Of a stretch of DNA of 64,000 nt, positions 26,546 to 34,420 are shown piece after piece. The notes beneath the pieces are model-generated. The model was not told where the DNA came from, did no database searches, and saw only the letters and a program-made list of their open reading frames with translations. The stretch is from the NCBI RefSeq assembly GCF_016428805.1, contig NZ_JAELTJ010000012.1, forward strand, positions 1-64,000. The letters are read 5' to 3'. Position numbers and translations under genes: made by a program. This DNA comes from Achromobacter sp. ASV32 (lineage in GTDB: Bacteria > Pseudomonadota > Gammaproteobacteria > Burkholderiales > Burkholderiaceae_B). Numbering within the stretch: the first letter of the stretch is position 1; each line of letters begins with the position of its first letter.

Positions 26546-26821
26546 ATGAGCAAAGGATTCGACGGCGTGCGGCCGGCTTCCGAGTCGTCCATCGAAATTG
26601 GCTTTTTCTACCAAGGCCGTCATTGCGTGGAGCGCATCCGCGTCAAGCCCACCGCCGCCAACCTCCAGCGCGCCAAGGACCGGCGCGCCACTATCCTGGC
26701 CGCCATCGAGCGCGGCGACTTCAACTACGACGCTGAATTTCCCAAGCGGGCCATGCCGGCGCAGGCTGGGCAGCCCGCCCCTGCTACCCCGATCACCCCG
26801 CCTCTCAAGGACGACGCATGA
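26546..26821 (+). CDS. Orphan integrase arm-type DNA-binding domain (DUF3596)
   Basis: The 91-residue protein MSKGFDGVRPASESSIEIGF contains the DUF3596 pattern (SIEIGFFYQGRHCVERI, then RVKPTAANLQRAKDRRATIL, then GDFNYDAEFP) that normally forms the N-terminal arm-site-binding domain of tyrosine recombinases. The core-binding and catalytic R-H-R-Y domains are absent. An AAGGAG site lies 11 bases upstream. Its stop overlaps the next ATG (ATGA), coupling it to the ureidoglycolate-lyase-like gene. It may be an integrase relic kept as a small DNA-binding regulator, or a decaying scar. Confidence 0.75.
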   Translation: MSKGFDGVRPASESSIEIGFFYQGRHCVERIRVKPTAANLQRAKDRRATILAAIERGDFNYDAEFPKRAMPAQAGQPAPATPITPPLKDDA

Positions 26822-27366
26822 CCCGCGCTGCCGCATTGCCTGTGCACGATCTGACCGCCGACGCTTTCAAGCCTTACGGCTGGATGCTGGGCAAGCCCAT
26901 GCCACAGGGCAATGGCATACCGCTGTTCAGCAACGAGGCAACTGACTTCTGGCAGGAACACGTCTTCAACACCGGCGCGGGCGGCGACGCCGAGGTGTTG
27001 TGGGTCAACTACCGCAGTGCCTCGGCCGATATCGCCAGCCTCGAAAAGCACCTGCTGACGCAACAGGCCATCGTGCCGCTGACCGGCGACATCATCCAGG
27101 TCGTGGCGCGCAGCGCGGCGGACGGCAGCCCTGATGTGTCCACGCTGACCGCGTTTCGCGTGGCCCAGGGGCAGGGCGTGTGCATGCGGCCGGGCTGCTG
27201 GCACGCCACCCGCGTCACGGGCGCGGAAGTCACGTGCTTGATGCTGACCCGCCGGTCGACCACCGTGGACCTGATCCAGCATCTGACCACCGATGCGGCC
27301 GCCAGTGAAAGCGCCATCGCGCCGATCCCGCCGGCCCAGCTGGAAGGCCTGCCGCTGCCGGGCTGA
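26818..27366 (+). CDS. Ureidoglycolate lyase (AllA)-like protein
   Basis: The 182-residue protein resembles the AllA cupin-like family: LTADAFKPYGWMLGKP at the N-terminus, FRVAQGQGVCMRPGCWHAT with the conserved Pro/His segment and a final helix. True AllA converts ureidoglycolate to glyoxylate and urea in allantoin breakdown. No other allantoin genes are nearby, although an NCS2 nucleobase permease lies 32 kb away, so the reaction is uncertain. Translation is coupled to the upstream DUF3596 protein. Confidence 0.75.
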   Translation: MTRAAALPVHDLTADAFKPYGWMLGKPMPQGNGIPLFSNEATDFWQEHVFNTGAGGDAEVLWVNYRSASADIASLEKHLLTQQAIVPLTGDIIQVVARSAADGSPDVSTLTAFRVAQGQGVCMRPGCWHATRVTGAEVTCLMLTRRSTTVDLIQHLTTDAAASESAIAPIPPAQLEGLPLPG

Positions 27367-27536
27367 GCCGGACCCGGATCGGGACGCGGTCCCGGCATGA
27401 ACAGGCAGTGCAGCTGGACGGGTCCGGTTTCACTAACGAAGTGAAATGTGCCAGAATTTCCCGGACCTTCCCGTCTTGTCCGCGACGCTGCCGCCATCTG
27501 GGCGTTGCCAACATCCTCACATGTTGGAGCATTGGA

Positions 27537-29000
27537 ATGCGCGTACGCCTGCTTGGCGCTGGACTCTTCCCCTCTGTTCGCGGCATGGCCGCCCTGGCGC
27601 TGGCCGCAAGCCTGGCCGGTTGCAGCTTCACATCGCCCGATGCGGCCAGCGGGTCGCAGTATGTCGGCATCGACGGCGTCCTGGCGCCCGAGGCGCGCCG
27701 CATTGCCAAGGAGGCCTACGTCTACGGCTATCCCATGGTGGCCAGCTATCAGGCCCTGTACGCGACCAGCATTGATCAGGGCAATCCGCAATACCGCGGA
27801 CCCTTCAATACGATCAGCCACGCGACGCACGCGTTCAGCCCCGACGACACCGCGGTGGTGGCGCCCACTGGCGATACGCTGGCGTCGTTCGCCGCGCTGG
27901 ATCTGCGGGCCGAACCGGTCATCATCAGCGTGCCGCCGATGGAGCCGAAGCGCTATTTCTCGCTGCAGCTCACGGACCTGTATTCGCAGAATTTCGCCTA
28001 TATCGGCAGCCGCGCCACCGGTAACGGCGGCGGCAGGTTCCTGATCGCGGGTCCCCGCTGGAAGGGCGCCGCGCCCAAGGGCATCACCCAGGTCATCCAC
28101 GCCGAAACGGAACTGGTCAGTTTGGTGGGGCGCACGCAGCGCTTTTCGGCGTCGGATGTGGCCAACGTCAAGCGCATCCAGGCAGGCTACAAGGTCCAGC
28201 CGCTGTCCGCGTATCTTAAAAAAGCGCCGCCCGCCTCGGTGCCGGTGCAGTGGATGGTGCCTGAATCGCCTGCGCAACTGCGCACCTCGCTCGAGTTCTA
28301 CAACCAGTTGGCCTTCCTGTTGCAGTTCGCACCGCCCCCGGCCAGTGAAAAAATGCTGCGCCGACGCCTCGACAGCATGCGCATCCGGCCGGGCGAGGCG
28401 GTAGTGACGGATGCGATGAACGCCCGCCTGCGCCAGATGATGCAGGAAGGCATGCACGACGGTCAGAACGAAATCGACAAGCGCCGCGTGGCGCTGGCCG
28501 GCAAGACAGACACCCTGTCCGGCGATCGGCAGACGTTCAAGAACGACTACGTGGCGCGCGCCGTCGGCGCGCAGATCGGCTTGGGCAGCCCCAGCCGCGA
28601 AGAGACGTTGATGCCCGTGCTGGAGCAGGACAGCGCCGGCCAGCCGCTGGACGGCGCCCAGGCCTACACCTTGCGTTTTGCCCCGGGTGGCCTGCCGCCC
28701 GTCAATGCCTTCTGGTCGGTGACGCTATATCGGTTGCCGCAGCAGCAACTGGCGGCCAACCCCGCCAATCGTCATGTGATCCACTCCGCCGCGCTGCCGT
28801 CGCTCAGGCGCGACCGTGATGGCGGCTTGACGATCTATTTGCAGCGCGAGGCGCCGGGCAAGGGGCGCGACGCCAATTGGCTGCCCACGCCGGCCGGGCC
28901 CTTCATGCTGGTGCTACGCTACTACTGGCCCAAGCCCGCGCTGTTGGACGGGACCTGGCAGACGCCGCAGGTGCAGCGGGCCGCGCCTCAGGCGCAATGA
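27537..29000 (+). CDS. DUF1254/DUF1214 domain lipoprotein
   Basis: The 487-residue protein has a lipobox LAGC after a hydrophobic leader (ALALAASLAGC, cysteine near residue 29). A DUF1254 domain (AKEAYVYGYPMVASYQ, RGPFNTISHATHAFSPDDTAVV) is followed by DUF1214 (YTLRFAPGGLPPVNAFWSVTLY, then FMLVLRYYWPKPALLDGTW). These proteins are widespread, often exported, and poorly characterised. The start at 27537 follows a TTGGAGCATTGGA stretch. It is transcribed alone and ends just before the phage-derived island. Confidence 0.9.
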   Translation: MRVRLLGAGLFPSVRGMAALALAASLAGCSFTSPDAASGSQYVGIDGVLAPEARRIAKEAYVYGYPMVASYQALYATSIDQGNPQYRGPFNTISHATHAFSPDDTAVVAPTGDTLASFAALDLRAEPVIISVPPMEPKRYFSLQLTDLYSQNFAYIGSRATGNGGGRFLIAGPRWKGAAPKGITQVIHAETELVSLVGRTQRFSASDVANVKRIQAGYKVQPLSAYLKKAPPASVPVQWMVPESPAQLRTSLEFYNQLAFLLQFAPPPASEKMLRRRLDSMRIRPGEAVVTDAMNARLRQMMQEGMHDGQNEIDKRRVALAGKTDTLSGDRQTFKNDYVARAVGAQIGLGSPSREETLMPVLEQDSAGQPLDGAQAYTLRFAPGGLPPVNAFWSVTLYRLPQQQLAANPANRHVIHSAALPSLRRDRDGGLTIYLQREAPGKGRDANWLPTPAGPFMLVLRYYWPKPALLDGTWQTPQVQRAAPQAQ

Positions 29001-29061
29001 CAAACGGGATGCCTGGCGCCCCGGCCCGCTCGGCCAAGGACGCTTGTGGATAGCCCGTGCA

Positions 29062-29757
29062 TCAGAAATCGTCGCTGCGCCACACCTTCAGCACGCGGCC
29101 GAAGATCTGCAGGTCCATGTCTTCGGTGATGTCCCAGGCGTCGTACTTGGTGTTCTCGGACTTGGCGCGGATCAACAGGCCCTGTGCGCTGGGAATGCGC
29201 TGCAGCCGCTTGATGAAGCCTTCGTTGCCGACCCGAAAGAAGAACACCCCGTCGACATCGGCCTTGGCCACGCCCAGGTCCACCAGCAAGGGGTCGCCCG
29301 GGTTGTACATCGGCCGCATGCTGTCGCCGAAACCCGTGACCACGCACAGGTTGGCCGCCGACGTGTAGTGCCGCAGGTTCTTGTGCAGCCATTCCTGGCT
29401 GACCCGCAGGCTCTGGATCACGCCGGGCTGGTCGCGCAGTTCAACCCCCGCGCCCATGGCGCCACCCGTGTCGAAACGGGGAATGCGCAGGTCGTCGGCC
29501 AGGCCGTCTTCGGCCTGAAGGATTTCATGCGGCGAGGCCAGGACCATGTCCGGCGGATACTGCGCCGCTTCGTCCAGCAATTGTTCCAGGGACAGCCCCA
29601 GCCCGGCGGCCAGCCGCGCCGCGTATTTGGACCGTTCGCTGTCGCGCCCTTCGAGCGCGGCAATGGTGCCCACGCCCACGCCCGTGCGCGCTTCCAGCTG
29701 TTCCAGGGTGAGACCGAGAGCGGCGCGGTAGCGCCTGATTTGTTTTCCGAGAGCCAT
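29062..29757 (-). CDS. Phage CI-type repressor, XRE HTH plus S24 peptidase
   Basis: The 231-residue protein has an N-terminal XRE HTH (about 5-57: IRRYRAALGLTLEQLEART, GVGTIAALEGR) and a C-terminal LexA/CI S24 peptidase domain with catalytic serine S146 in TGFGDSMRPMYNPGD and lysine K183 in GFIKRLQ. Such repressors cut themselves when RecA is activated, so SOS induction of the island is likely. The ATG at 29757 is chosen; the upstream in-frame ATG adds 14 residues not typical for the HTH start. It diverges from the tail operon over an intergenic region with inverted operator-like boxes. Confidence 0.92.
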   Translation of the reverse strand: MALGKQIRRYRAALGLTLEQLEARTGVGVGTIAALEGRDSERSKYAARLAAGLGLSLEQLLDEAAQYPPDMVLASPHEILQAEDGLADDLRIPRFDTGGAMGAGVELRDQPGVIQSLRVSQEWLHKNLRHYTSAANLCVVTGFGDSMRPMYNPGDPLLVDLGVAKADVDGVFFFRVGNEGFIKRLQRIPSAQGLLIRAKSENTKYDAWDITEDMDLQIFGRVLKVWRSDDF

Positions 29758-29795
29758 GGTGGGGACGCTAAACAGTTGTGGAATGTTGTGCAACA

Positions 29796-29826
29796 ACAAG
29801 TGTTGAAATGGCGATTATACACTTGT
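29796..29826. promoter_or_regulatory. Putative repressor operator boxes
   Basis: ACAAGTGT (29796-29803) and its inverse ACACTTGT (29819-29826) flank an AT-rich centre just upstream of the repressor gene, in the divergent gap. A further hairpin GGTAGCG-TTT-CGCTACC lies at 29881-29897. The position fits binding by the island's own CI-type protein, controlling itself and the rightward operon. Bases 29827-30030 otherwise hold no clear gene, although the frame of the next gene stays open back to an ATG at 29839. Confidence 0.45.
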
Positions 29827-30030
29827 AGAATCATAGCTATGAATCACCCCACACGCGTGTTGTTATCAGACGGAAGTGTCGGTAGCGTTTCGCTACCAGA
29901 ATGCTTCTCCCGACAACCTTTCCGACCGGCCTCGTCGCCGGTCCGCGCAGCAGGCACCCCGCCGGCGCACTCCCGGGACAGCCCTCGGGCGGTCCACCCC
30001 GGCATCGAACTCAACGGCAAGGAGCGGCAT

Positions 30031-30618
30031 ATGGATCAGGCAGGAAACATGGCGTTGCGGGCACCGCAAGGCTGGGCAGTGGCGGCATCGCAGGCGGGGG
30101 CCGCGATCGCGCGCTCGTTCGCCGCGCGGCCAGCGGTCGACGCGGACCGGGCGGCCCGCGCAAGCATTCAGAAGGGGCAGGGCATGACGCGAGAAGAATC
30201 GGACCAGGTCGAAGCATTGATCATGGAGTGGTATCACTGGAGCCGTGGTTATCGGCCCAAGCTGGGCGTAGGGCGCGTGTCGGCATTTGCGCGCGGCATG
30301 GTGCCGGACGATGCCTACGTGGACGACGAAGACATCGACGCGCGCCTGACCGCGGCGCGCGGCGAGCAGACCGAACTGTGCATCGACGAACTGCCGTGGC
30401 AGCAGCGCTCGGCCATCGGCGTGCATGCCGGCAACAAGGCGGCCGGCGCGCGTGTCTTCAGCAACCCGCGCCTGACGCCCGAACAGCAGCACGCGGCCTA
30501 CCAGCAAGCCAAGGCCGCGCTGTTGCCCGCGCTGCGTCGCCGTTCGCTGGTGACCGCGCCGCAAGTGCGACACGCTGATCGCGTAAACGCTTGCGGCGTA
30601 AACAGGGCCCGCGCATAA
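30031..30618 (+). CDS. Phage protein, possible Q-like antiterminator
   Basis: The 195-residue protein has an Ala-rich N-terminus and a conserved-looking core: DQVEALIMEWYHWSRGYRP, DELPWQQRSAIGVHAGNKAAG, NPRLTPEQQHAAYQQAK. Proteins of this sort lie at the end of the early region in betaproteobacterial prophages, where late-gene antiterminators sit; I cannot confirm a named family. A strong AAGGAG precedes the ATG at 30031. Three terminators follow directly and then the tail genes, which is what a Q-type antiterminator would need to overcome. Function is inferred from place. Confidence 0.55.
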   Translation: MDQAGNMALRAPQGWAVAASQAGAAIARSFAARPAVDADRAARASIQKGQGMTREESDQVEALIMEWYHWSRGYRPKLGVGRVSAFARGMVPDDAYVDDEDIDARLTAARGEQTELCIDELPWQQRSAIGVHAGNKAAGARVFSNPRLTPEQQHAAYQQAKAALLPALRRRSLVTAPQVRHADRVNACGVNRARA

Positions 30619-30653
30619 TTCAGTCGTCGGGGCAAGTTGCGCCCGAACAAAAC

Positions 30654-30699
30654 AAACCCGCTGGCCTGCACAGAACTCGTGCCTGCCCGCGGGTTTTTT
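30654..30699 (+). terminator. Rho-independent terminator 1 of 3
   Basis: Arms AAACCCGC (30654-30661) and GCGGGTTT (30689-30696) are followed by a run of T (30694-30699). The 27-base loop has its own GCAC/GTGC pairing. It lies just after the antiterminator-like gene. Confidence 0.6.
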
Positions 30700-30774
30700 C
30701 ATGTCCGACACTTTCTTGGGGCGCCGCCCGGCTTGCGGTCCCTATCCCCCGACATTCCTCTTCAACACTGATCA

Positions 30775-30805
30775 GGCCCCGCGGCAATTGCCGCGGGGCC
30801 TTTTT
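30775..30805 (+). terminator. Rho-independent terminator 2 of 3
   Basis: A perfect 26-base palindrome with GGCCCCGCGGC arms around AATT (30775-30800) is followed by five T. It is the strongest of the three terminators that separate the antiterminator-like gene from the tail genes. Confidence 0.85.
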
Positions 30806-30839
30806 CATGGTCGCTCCGGATTCCCGGACGGCCGCAGTT

Positions 30840-30862
30840 GCCCGCCGCCGGCGGGCTTTTTT
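30840..30862 (+). terminator. Rho-independent terminator 3 of 3
   Basis: GCCCGC-CGCCG-GCGGGC followed by six T, ending 12 bases before the tail tube ATG. A terminator this close to a start codon means the tail operon is expressed only by read-through or from a promoter placed inside this region, which is not evident. Confidence 0.8.
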
Positions 30863-30874
30863 CTGGAGTCTGCA

Positions 30875-31342
30875 ATGGCAGGTACTACCGTTTCGCAATT
30901 CGTTCAAACCCAGGGCACGCAGCTGGAAGTGTCCACCACGGCTACCGAGGATCTGGGCGCCGCCGGCCTGACCTACGCCGATCTGGCCATCACCATCAAG
31001 GACCCGAACTTCCAGGGCGGCCAGACCACCGAGATCGACGTCACCGTCCTGAAGTCCACCGCCAAGGAATACGCGCTGGGCCTGGACGACAGCGGCACCT
31101 TCAGCATGGCCGGCAACTGGAAGGCGGGCGACCCGGCCCAGAAGGCGCTGGTGGCCGCACGCAGCGACAAGAAGACCCGCGCGTTCCGCGTGACCTTCGC
31201 CGACGGCGCCAAGTTCGAGTTCCTGGGCCTGGTCACCCAATACCAGTGGCAAGGCCAGCTGGACAACGTCGTGTCCGCCACGTTCAACGTGCGCGTCACC
31301 GGCGCCGTCAAGCTGACCGACGCACCCGCCAACGGGGGCTGA
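30875..31342 (+). CDS. Major tail tube protein (lambda gpV-like)
   Basis: The 155-residue protein MAGTTVSQFVQTQGTQLEVS has the beta-rich pattern of siphovirus tail tube proteins, including the YADLAITIKDPNF strand and a C-terminal FLGLVTQYQWQGQLDNVVSATFNVRVTG. It would polymerise as hexamer rings around the tape measure to form the tail tube. A TGGAG site precedes the ATG. It is the first structural gene of the module, 5 bases before the chaperone gene. Confidence 0.85.
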   Translation: MAGTTVSQFVQTQGTQLEVSTTATEDLGAAGLTYADLAITIKDPNFQGGQTTEIDVTVLKSTAKEYALGLDDSGTFSMAGNWKAGDPAQKALVAARSDKKTRAFRVTFADGAKFEFLGLVTQYQWQGQLDNVVSATFNVRVTGAVKLTDAPANGG

Positions 31343-31347
31343 GCGCC

Positions 31348-31821
31348 ATGACGGACACGTCGATCAACCCCACTGCCCGCAGCCTGGGCCTGCGCGGCCT
31401 GGCTGCCGACCCGCTGGCCGGTTTTCACCATGAAACCGTCGTCGTGCCGCAATGGCAGGATGCGCGGGTCATCGTGCGCGCGCCCAGCGCCGGCGATCAC
31501 CTGTTCCACATCCGCGCCATCTGGGCGGCCGCGGGCGTGGTGCCGGGCGAAGACAACGACATCGTGCGCGCCAAGCTGGACGCGCCGGGCGTGGATTACA
31601 CCCGCGCCTCGGCCAGCCTGCTGGTGCGCACCCTGTTCGAGCAGACCGCCACGGGTCCGCAACGCGTCTTCAGCGACGAAGACGTGGACATTGTCGCGGC
31701 GGCCTATGGGCTGGCGCATGCCACGCTGGTGGCCAAGGCGATCGAACTGGGCAATCTCGGGGAGGGAGCGCAGGCGCGCGCAAAAAAGCCCTCCAGGAAA
31801 CGCCAGACCTCCGTTTCCTGA
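31348..31821 (+). CDS. Tail assembly chaperone G (0-frame product)
   Basis: The 157-residue protein occupies the position of lambda gpG. It has HLFHIRAIWAAAGVVPGEDN in its central part and ends ARAKKPSRKRQTSVS. Close to its 3' end lies a slippery A AAA AAG heptamer (31782-31788) followed by a stem-loop, so that a share of ribosomes should make the longer G-T fusion. G and G-T bind the tape measure and recruit tube protein in lambda-like tails. Its TGA overlaps the ATG of the T-only frame. Confidence 0.85.
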   Translation: MTDTSINPTARSLGLRGLAADPLAGFHHETVVVPQWQDARVIVRAPSAGDHLFHIRAIWAAAGVVPGEDNDIVRAKLDAPGVDYTRASASLLVRTLFEQTATGPQRVFSDEDVDIVAAAYGLAHATLVAKAIELGNLGEGAQARAKKPSRKRQTSVS

Positions 31822-32111
31822 TGGTCCTGGCGCTTCGACTGGGGCGCACGCTGGGCGAGTTGATGCAGGCCATCGACACCCATGAACTGTCGTTGTGGCG
31901 CGAGCTGGACCGCACGTCTCCCTTGGGCGACGAACGGGCCGACCTGCTCGCGGCCAGCCTGGCCGCCACGGTGGCGCAGGCCGCTGGCGCCAAGGTGCGC
32001 GCCACCGACATGCTGGTGCGCTGGGGCGAGCAAGACGCGGAAACACCGGCCGAGGCCGGCGCGGATGCGTTGAAGGCGTTCCTGCTGTCGAAGGTCAAGA
32101 AGGGGTCTTGA
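31348..32111 (+). CDS. Tail assembly chaperone G-T frameshift fusion
   Basis: This product is made by -1 frameshifting at 31782-31788 and is about 254 residues long. After the slip the chain continues as KKALQETPDLRFLMVLALRL and then GRTLGELMQAIDTHELSLW, a helical GpT-like domain found in HK97/lambda-type tails, ending LLSKVKKGS. The T part could also start independently at the ATG at 31821 (96 residues), but no ribosome site stands out there. In lambda the fusion is essential for tail assembly and its ratio to G is critical. Confidence 0.85.
31782..31820 (+). promoter_or_regulatory. Programmed -1 ribosomal frameshift signal
   Basis: The heptamer A AAA AAG is read GCA AAA AAG in the G frame. 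After a 5-base spacer comes a perfect 9-bp stem (31794-31802 CAGGAAACG with 31812-31820 CGTTTCCTG) and a 9-base loop. A slip of one base backward enters the open frame that continues to 32111. This matches the dnaX and lambda-like G/GT arrangement. Confidence 0.9.
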
Positions 32112-32118
32112 CGACGTG

Positions 32119-32142
32119 TCCGGCCCGCGTGAGCGGGCCGGA
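32119..32142 (+). terminator. Strong hairpin between chaperone and tape measure genes
   Basis: A perfect 10-bp GC-rich stem (TCCGGCCCGC/GCGGGCCGGA) with a GTGA loop and no T-run occupies the 57-base gap before the tape measure gene. It may attenuate, mark an mRNA processing point, or be the scar of a lost gene. Intrinsic termination is not supported without a U-tract. Confidence 0.4.
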
Positions 32143-32168
32143 AGCGGATTTATGAGAAGTGAAAGACC

Positions 32169-33482
32169 ATGGCAAGTAACAGTAATCCGTGTGGATTGTC
32201 GATCAGCACCATCGCCCAGTTGAACAGCGCGGTGGGTCAGCAGACGGCGGCGTTCCGCGTCGCTGTCGAGGTATGCAGGAACTACTCGAAGACGATCGCG
32301 CAGTCTACTTATGCAGGCAAGGCAGAGGCCGCCAGCATCCAGAAGAACACGGCAGAGCGCAACAAGAGCACGCAGGCGTTGGGCAAGGAAGTGCAGGCCA
32401 ACCGTTCGGCCCAAGTCGAGCAGACGCTGGCCGACCTGAACCGTACCGGCGCGCTGCTGGGCGTGTCTTCCGAAGCCGGAAAGATGCGCTACGAAACGGA
32501 ATCCGGCAAGTACGTGGGCGAGAGCGATCTCGACAAGGATCGATTGATCGATGGCGCGACGCGGCTGGACAAGCTGCGCGAAGAAATGAAGATGCGCGCG
32601 TACATCGCCAATGTGAAGAATCCGAACGCGGCGGCCGAGGCAGAGAAGAGCCAGAAGATGGCGGCCCTGGATCAGGCGTTGCAGGACGGCACGTTGGACC
32701 AGAAAGCGTACGTCAAGGAAAGCCGAAGCCTCAGCGGCAAGAAAGAAGAACGCAGTTTCATGGAACAGCTGAACGACAAGCTGGTGGAATCTGCGCGCAA
32801 CGGTGCAAACAAAATCCAGGACGTGCTGGGCACGAAGATGTATGACTTCGTGGCCGACAAGTTCGACAAGATGGGGCTGTCATTTCTGAACAACGTCGCC
32901 AAGATGGTGACGTCGGCAGCGTCGGCCAAGCTGATGGAGACGTTGCTTGGCAGCGACTTCATGAAGAACGAGAACGGCGGTGCACTGGGCGGCTGGATCA
33001 GCAAAGCGGGCACGTTCATTTCTGGTCTTTTCGGCGGGGGAATTTCCGTGGGAAGCAATTACGTTTCCGGCGGAACTGCGCTGTCGTCACTTGATGGGCT
33101 TTTCCCAAGTGCCAAAGGCAACGCCTTCACCAACGGCATGGTCAGCAGCCCGGTCGCCTTCCCGATGGGCGTCATGGGTGAAGCCGGCCCCGAAGCCATC
33201 ATGCCGCTGCATCGCGGCTCGGATGGTTCGCTGGGCATCCGCGCGGCCTTCCCCAACGTGGCGGGTGACACTGGCCAGGTGGGCGGCGGCGTGTCCGTCA
33301 ACGTCTACGTACAGGACGGCAACGTCAATACCGAAACCGAATCGGGCGAGGGCGGCTGGAAGCAGTTCGGCCAGCAGATCGGCGAATACGTCAACCAGTT
33401 GGTCGACCGTCGTATGACGCAGTCGTACCGCCAGGGCGGTTTGGCCTGGCAGGCCAGTAACAACCGTTTAGCAGGGGCATGA
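32169..33482 (+). CDS. Tail tape measure protein, short
   Basis: The 437-residue protein has long alpha-helical, Ala/Lys/Glu/Gln-rich stretches in the first half, a hydrophobic Gly-rich middle (GGWISKAGTFISGLFGGG) and a C-terminal GVMGEAGPEAIMPLHRGSDG followed by VNVYVQDGNV and QQIGEYVNQLVDRRM, features typical of tape measure C-termini. At roughly 0.15 nm per residue the tail would be about 65 nm, half of lambda's; lambda gpH has 853 residues. It is either a natural short-tail type or an internally deleted version. The stop overlaps the start of gene M. Confidence 0.8.
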   Translation: MASNSNPCGLSISTIAQLNSAVGQQTAAFRVAVEVCRNYSKTIAQSTYAGKAEAASIQKNTAERNKSTQALGKEVQANRSAQVEQTLADLNRTGALLGVSSEAGKMRYETESGKYVGESDLDKDRLIDGATRLDKLREEMKMRAYIANVKNPNAAAEAEKSQKMAALDQALQDGTLDQKAYVKESRSLSGKKEERSFMEQLNDKLVESARNGANKIQDVLGTKMYDFVADKFDKMGLSFLNNVAKMVTSAASAKLMETLLGSDFMKNENGGALGGWISKAGTFISGLFGGGISVGSNYVSGGTALSSLDGLFPSAKGNAFTNGMVSSPVAFPMGVMGEAGPEAIMPLHRGSDGSLGIRAAFPNVAGDTGQVGGGVSVNVYVQDGNVNTETESGEGGWKQFGQQIGEYVNQLVDRRMTQSYRQGGLAWQASNNRLAGA

Positions 33483-33823
33483 GCATGGCAATCGAAACCT
33501 TCAACTGGTCCCCGCGGCCTAACCCGGTCGGCACGTTCAAGGACCGCACCCTGCGGGTGCAGTTCGGCGACGGCTACGAGCAAGAGGTGGCGGACGGCAT
33601 ACACACCGTGTCGCAGTCCTGGCCGTTGCAGTTCGTCGGCGACGAAACCTATGTGCGGCCCATTCTGGACTTCGTGAACCGGCACAGCGGCGGCAAGTCG
33701 TTCGCCTGGACGCCGCCGCTGGGTGACGAGGGCCGCTACAAGGCACGGTCCCTGTCGGTGCAACCGATGGGCGCCAATATGTACACGCTCGCGGTCACGT
33801 TCGAACAGACGGCGATCCCCTGA
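33479..33823 (+). CDS. Minor tail protein M-like
   Basis: The 114-residue protein MSMAIETFNWSPRPNPVG has the pattern of the lambda gpM family (TFKDRTLRVQFGDGYEQEVADG, then RHSGGKSFAWTPPLGDEGRY, then VTFEQTAIP). gpM is part of the tail-tip complex that joins tube to tip. It is translationally coupled to the tape measure gene by an ATGA overlap. Confidence 0.85.
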   Translation: MSMAIETFNWSPRPNPVGTFKDRTLRVQFGDGYEQEVADGIHTVSQSWPLQFVGDETYVRPILDFVNRHSGGKSFAWTPPLGDEGRYKARSLSVQPMGANMYTLAVTFEQTAIP

Positions 33824-33863
33824 TCGCCCGGGGCGACCTGACCGGACAAGAAATAAAGGCACT

Positions 33864-34351
33864 ATGGAAAACCTCGAAATCATCAATATCGGCGCCATGC
33901 CCAACGACCGGCAGGGCGACCCCAACCGCGATGCGTTCGCCAAAATCAACGCCAACGCCAAGAAGCTGAAGGTGGGCGTGGAAGCCGCCGAGGCCGCGGC
34001 CATCGTGGCCCAGGCCGCCGCGGCCGCGGCCGCGCAAGCGCAGCGTGACGCGGACCGGGCCGGCCTGGATGCCACCGCCGCGCAATCGACCGCGGATGCT
34101 GGCGTGGCGGTGGCTGCCCGCGCGCAGGCGACGTGACCAGCGTGGCCTCGTGGGTGACCTCGGGCGCTGGCGCCAGCGGCCCGTTCGGCGGGTGAGGCGG
34201 CGCTCGTGCCAACCGCTACGAGCAGATGGGCGGCATTCCCGCCTATGGCCACGGCGCGGGCGGGGGCGGAGGCACGACACCCGCCGGTGCGCAAGGCGCT
34301 GGCGGACCCGGCGGCGCCGGCGCAGGAGGCTTCGCCAGATTCTATTGGTAA
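33864..34351 (+). pseudogene. Broken tail-fibre gene inserted between M and L
   Basis: The first 90 codons encode a fibre-type N-terminus (IINIGAMPNDRQGDPNRDAF) and an Ala-rich coil, then stop at TGA 34134-34136. Shifted by -1, the downstream DNA reads ASWVTSGAGASGPFGG, a second TGA (34193-34195) and then a Gly-rich tail GGGGGTTPAGAQGAGGPGG ending FARFYW at 34351. Both ends match the plan of the large fibre at 40796 (INIGKAPNDQQGDP start, poly-Gly end), so this is a deleted, frameshifted fibre. The 90-residue N-terminal fragment might still be made. Confidence 0.75.
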
Positions 34352-34420
34352 GGCCAGGGTCTGTGGGCAGGCCCTGGCACCGCCCAACCGATTTCCGCGA
34401 CGCGGAGGGAGATTTTAGAA

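Noticed and set aside
29839-30030. An N-terminal extension of the antiterminator-like protein starting MNHPTRVLLSDG
   Set aside because: The frame is open, but the strong AAGGAG before 30031 and the low-complexity Arg/Pro/Ser content of the extension favour the later start.
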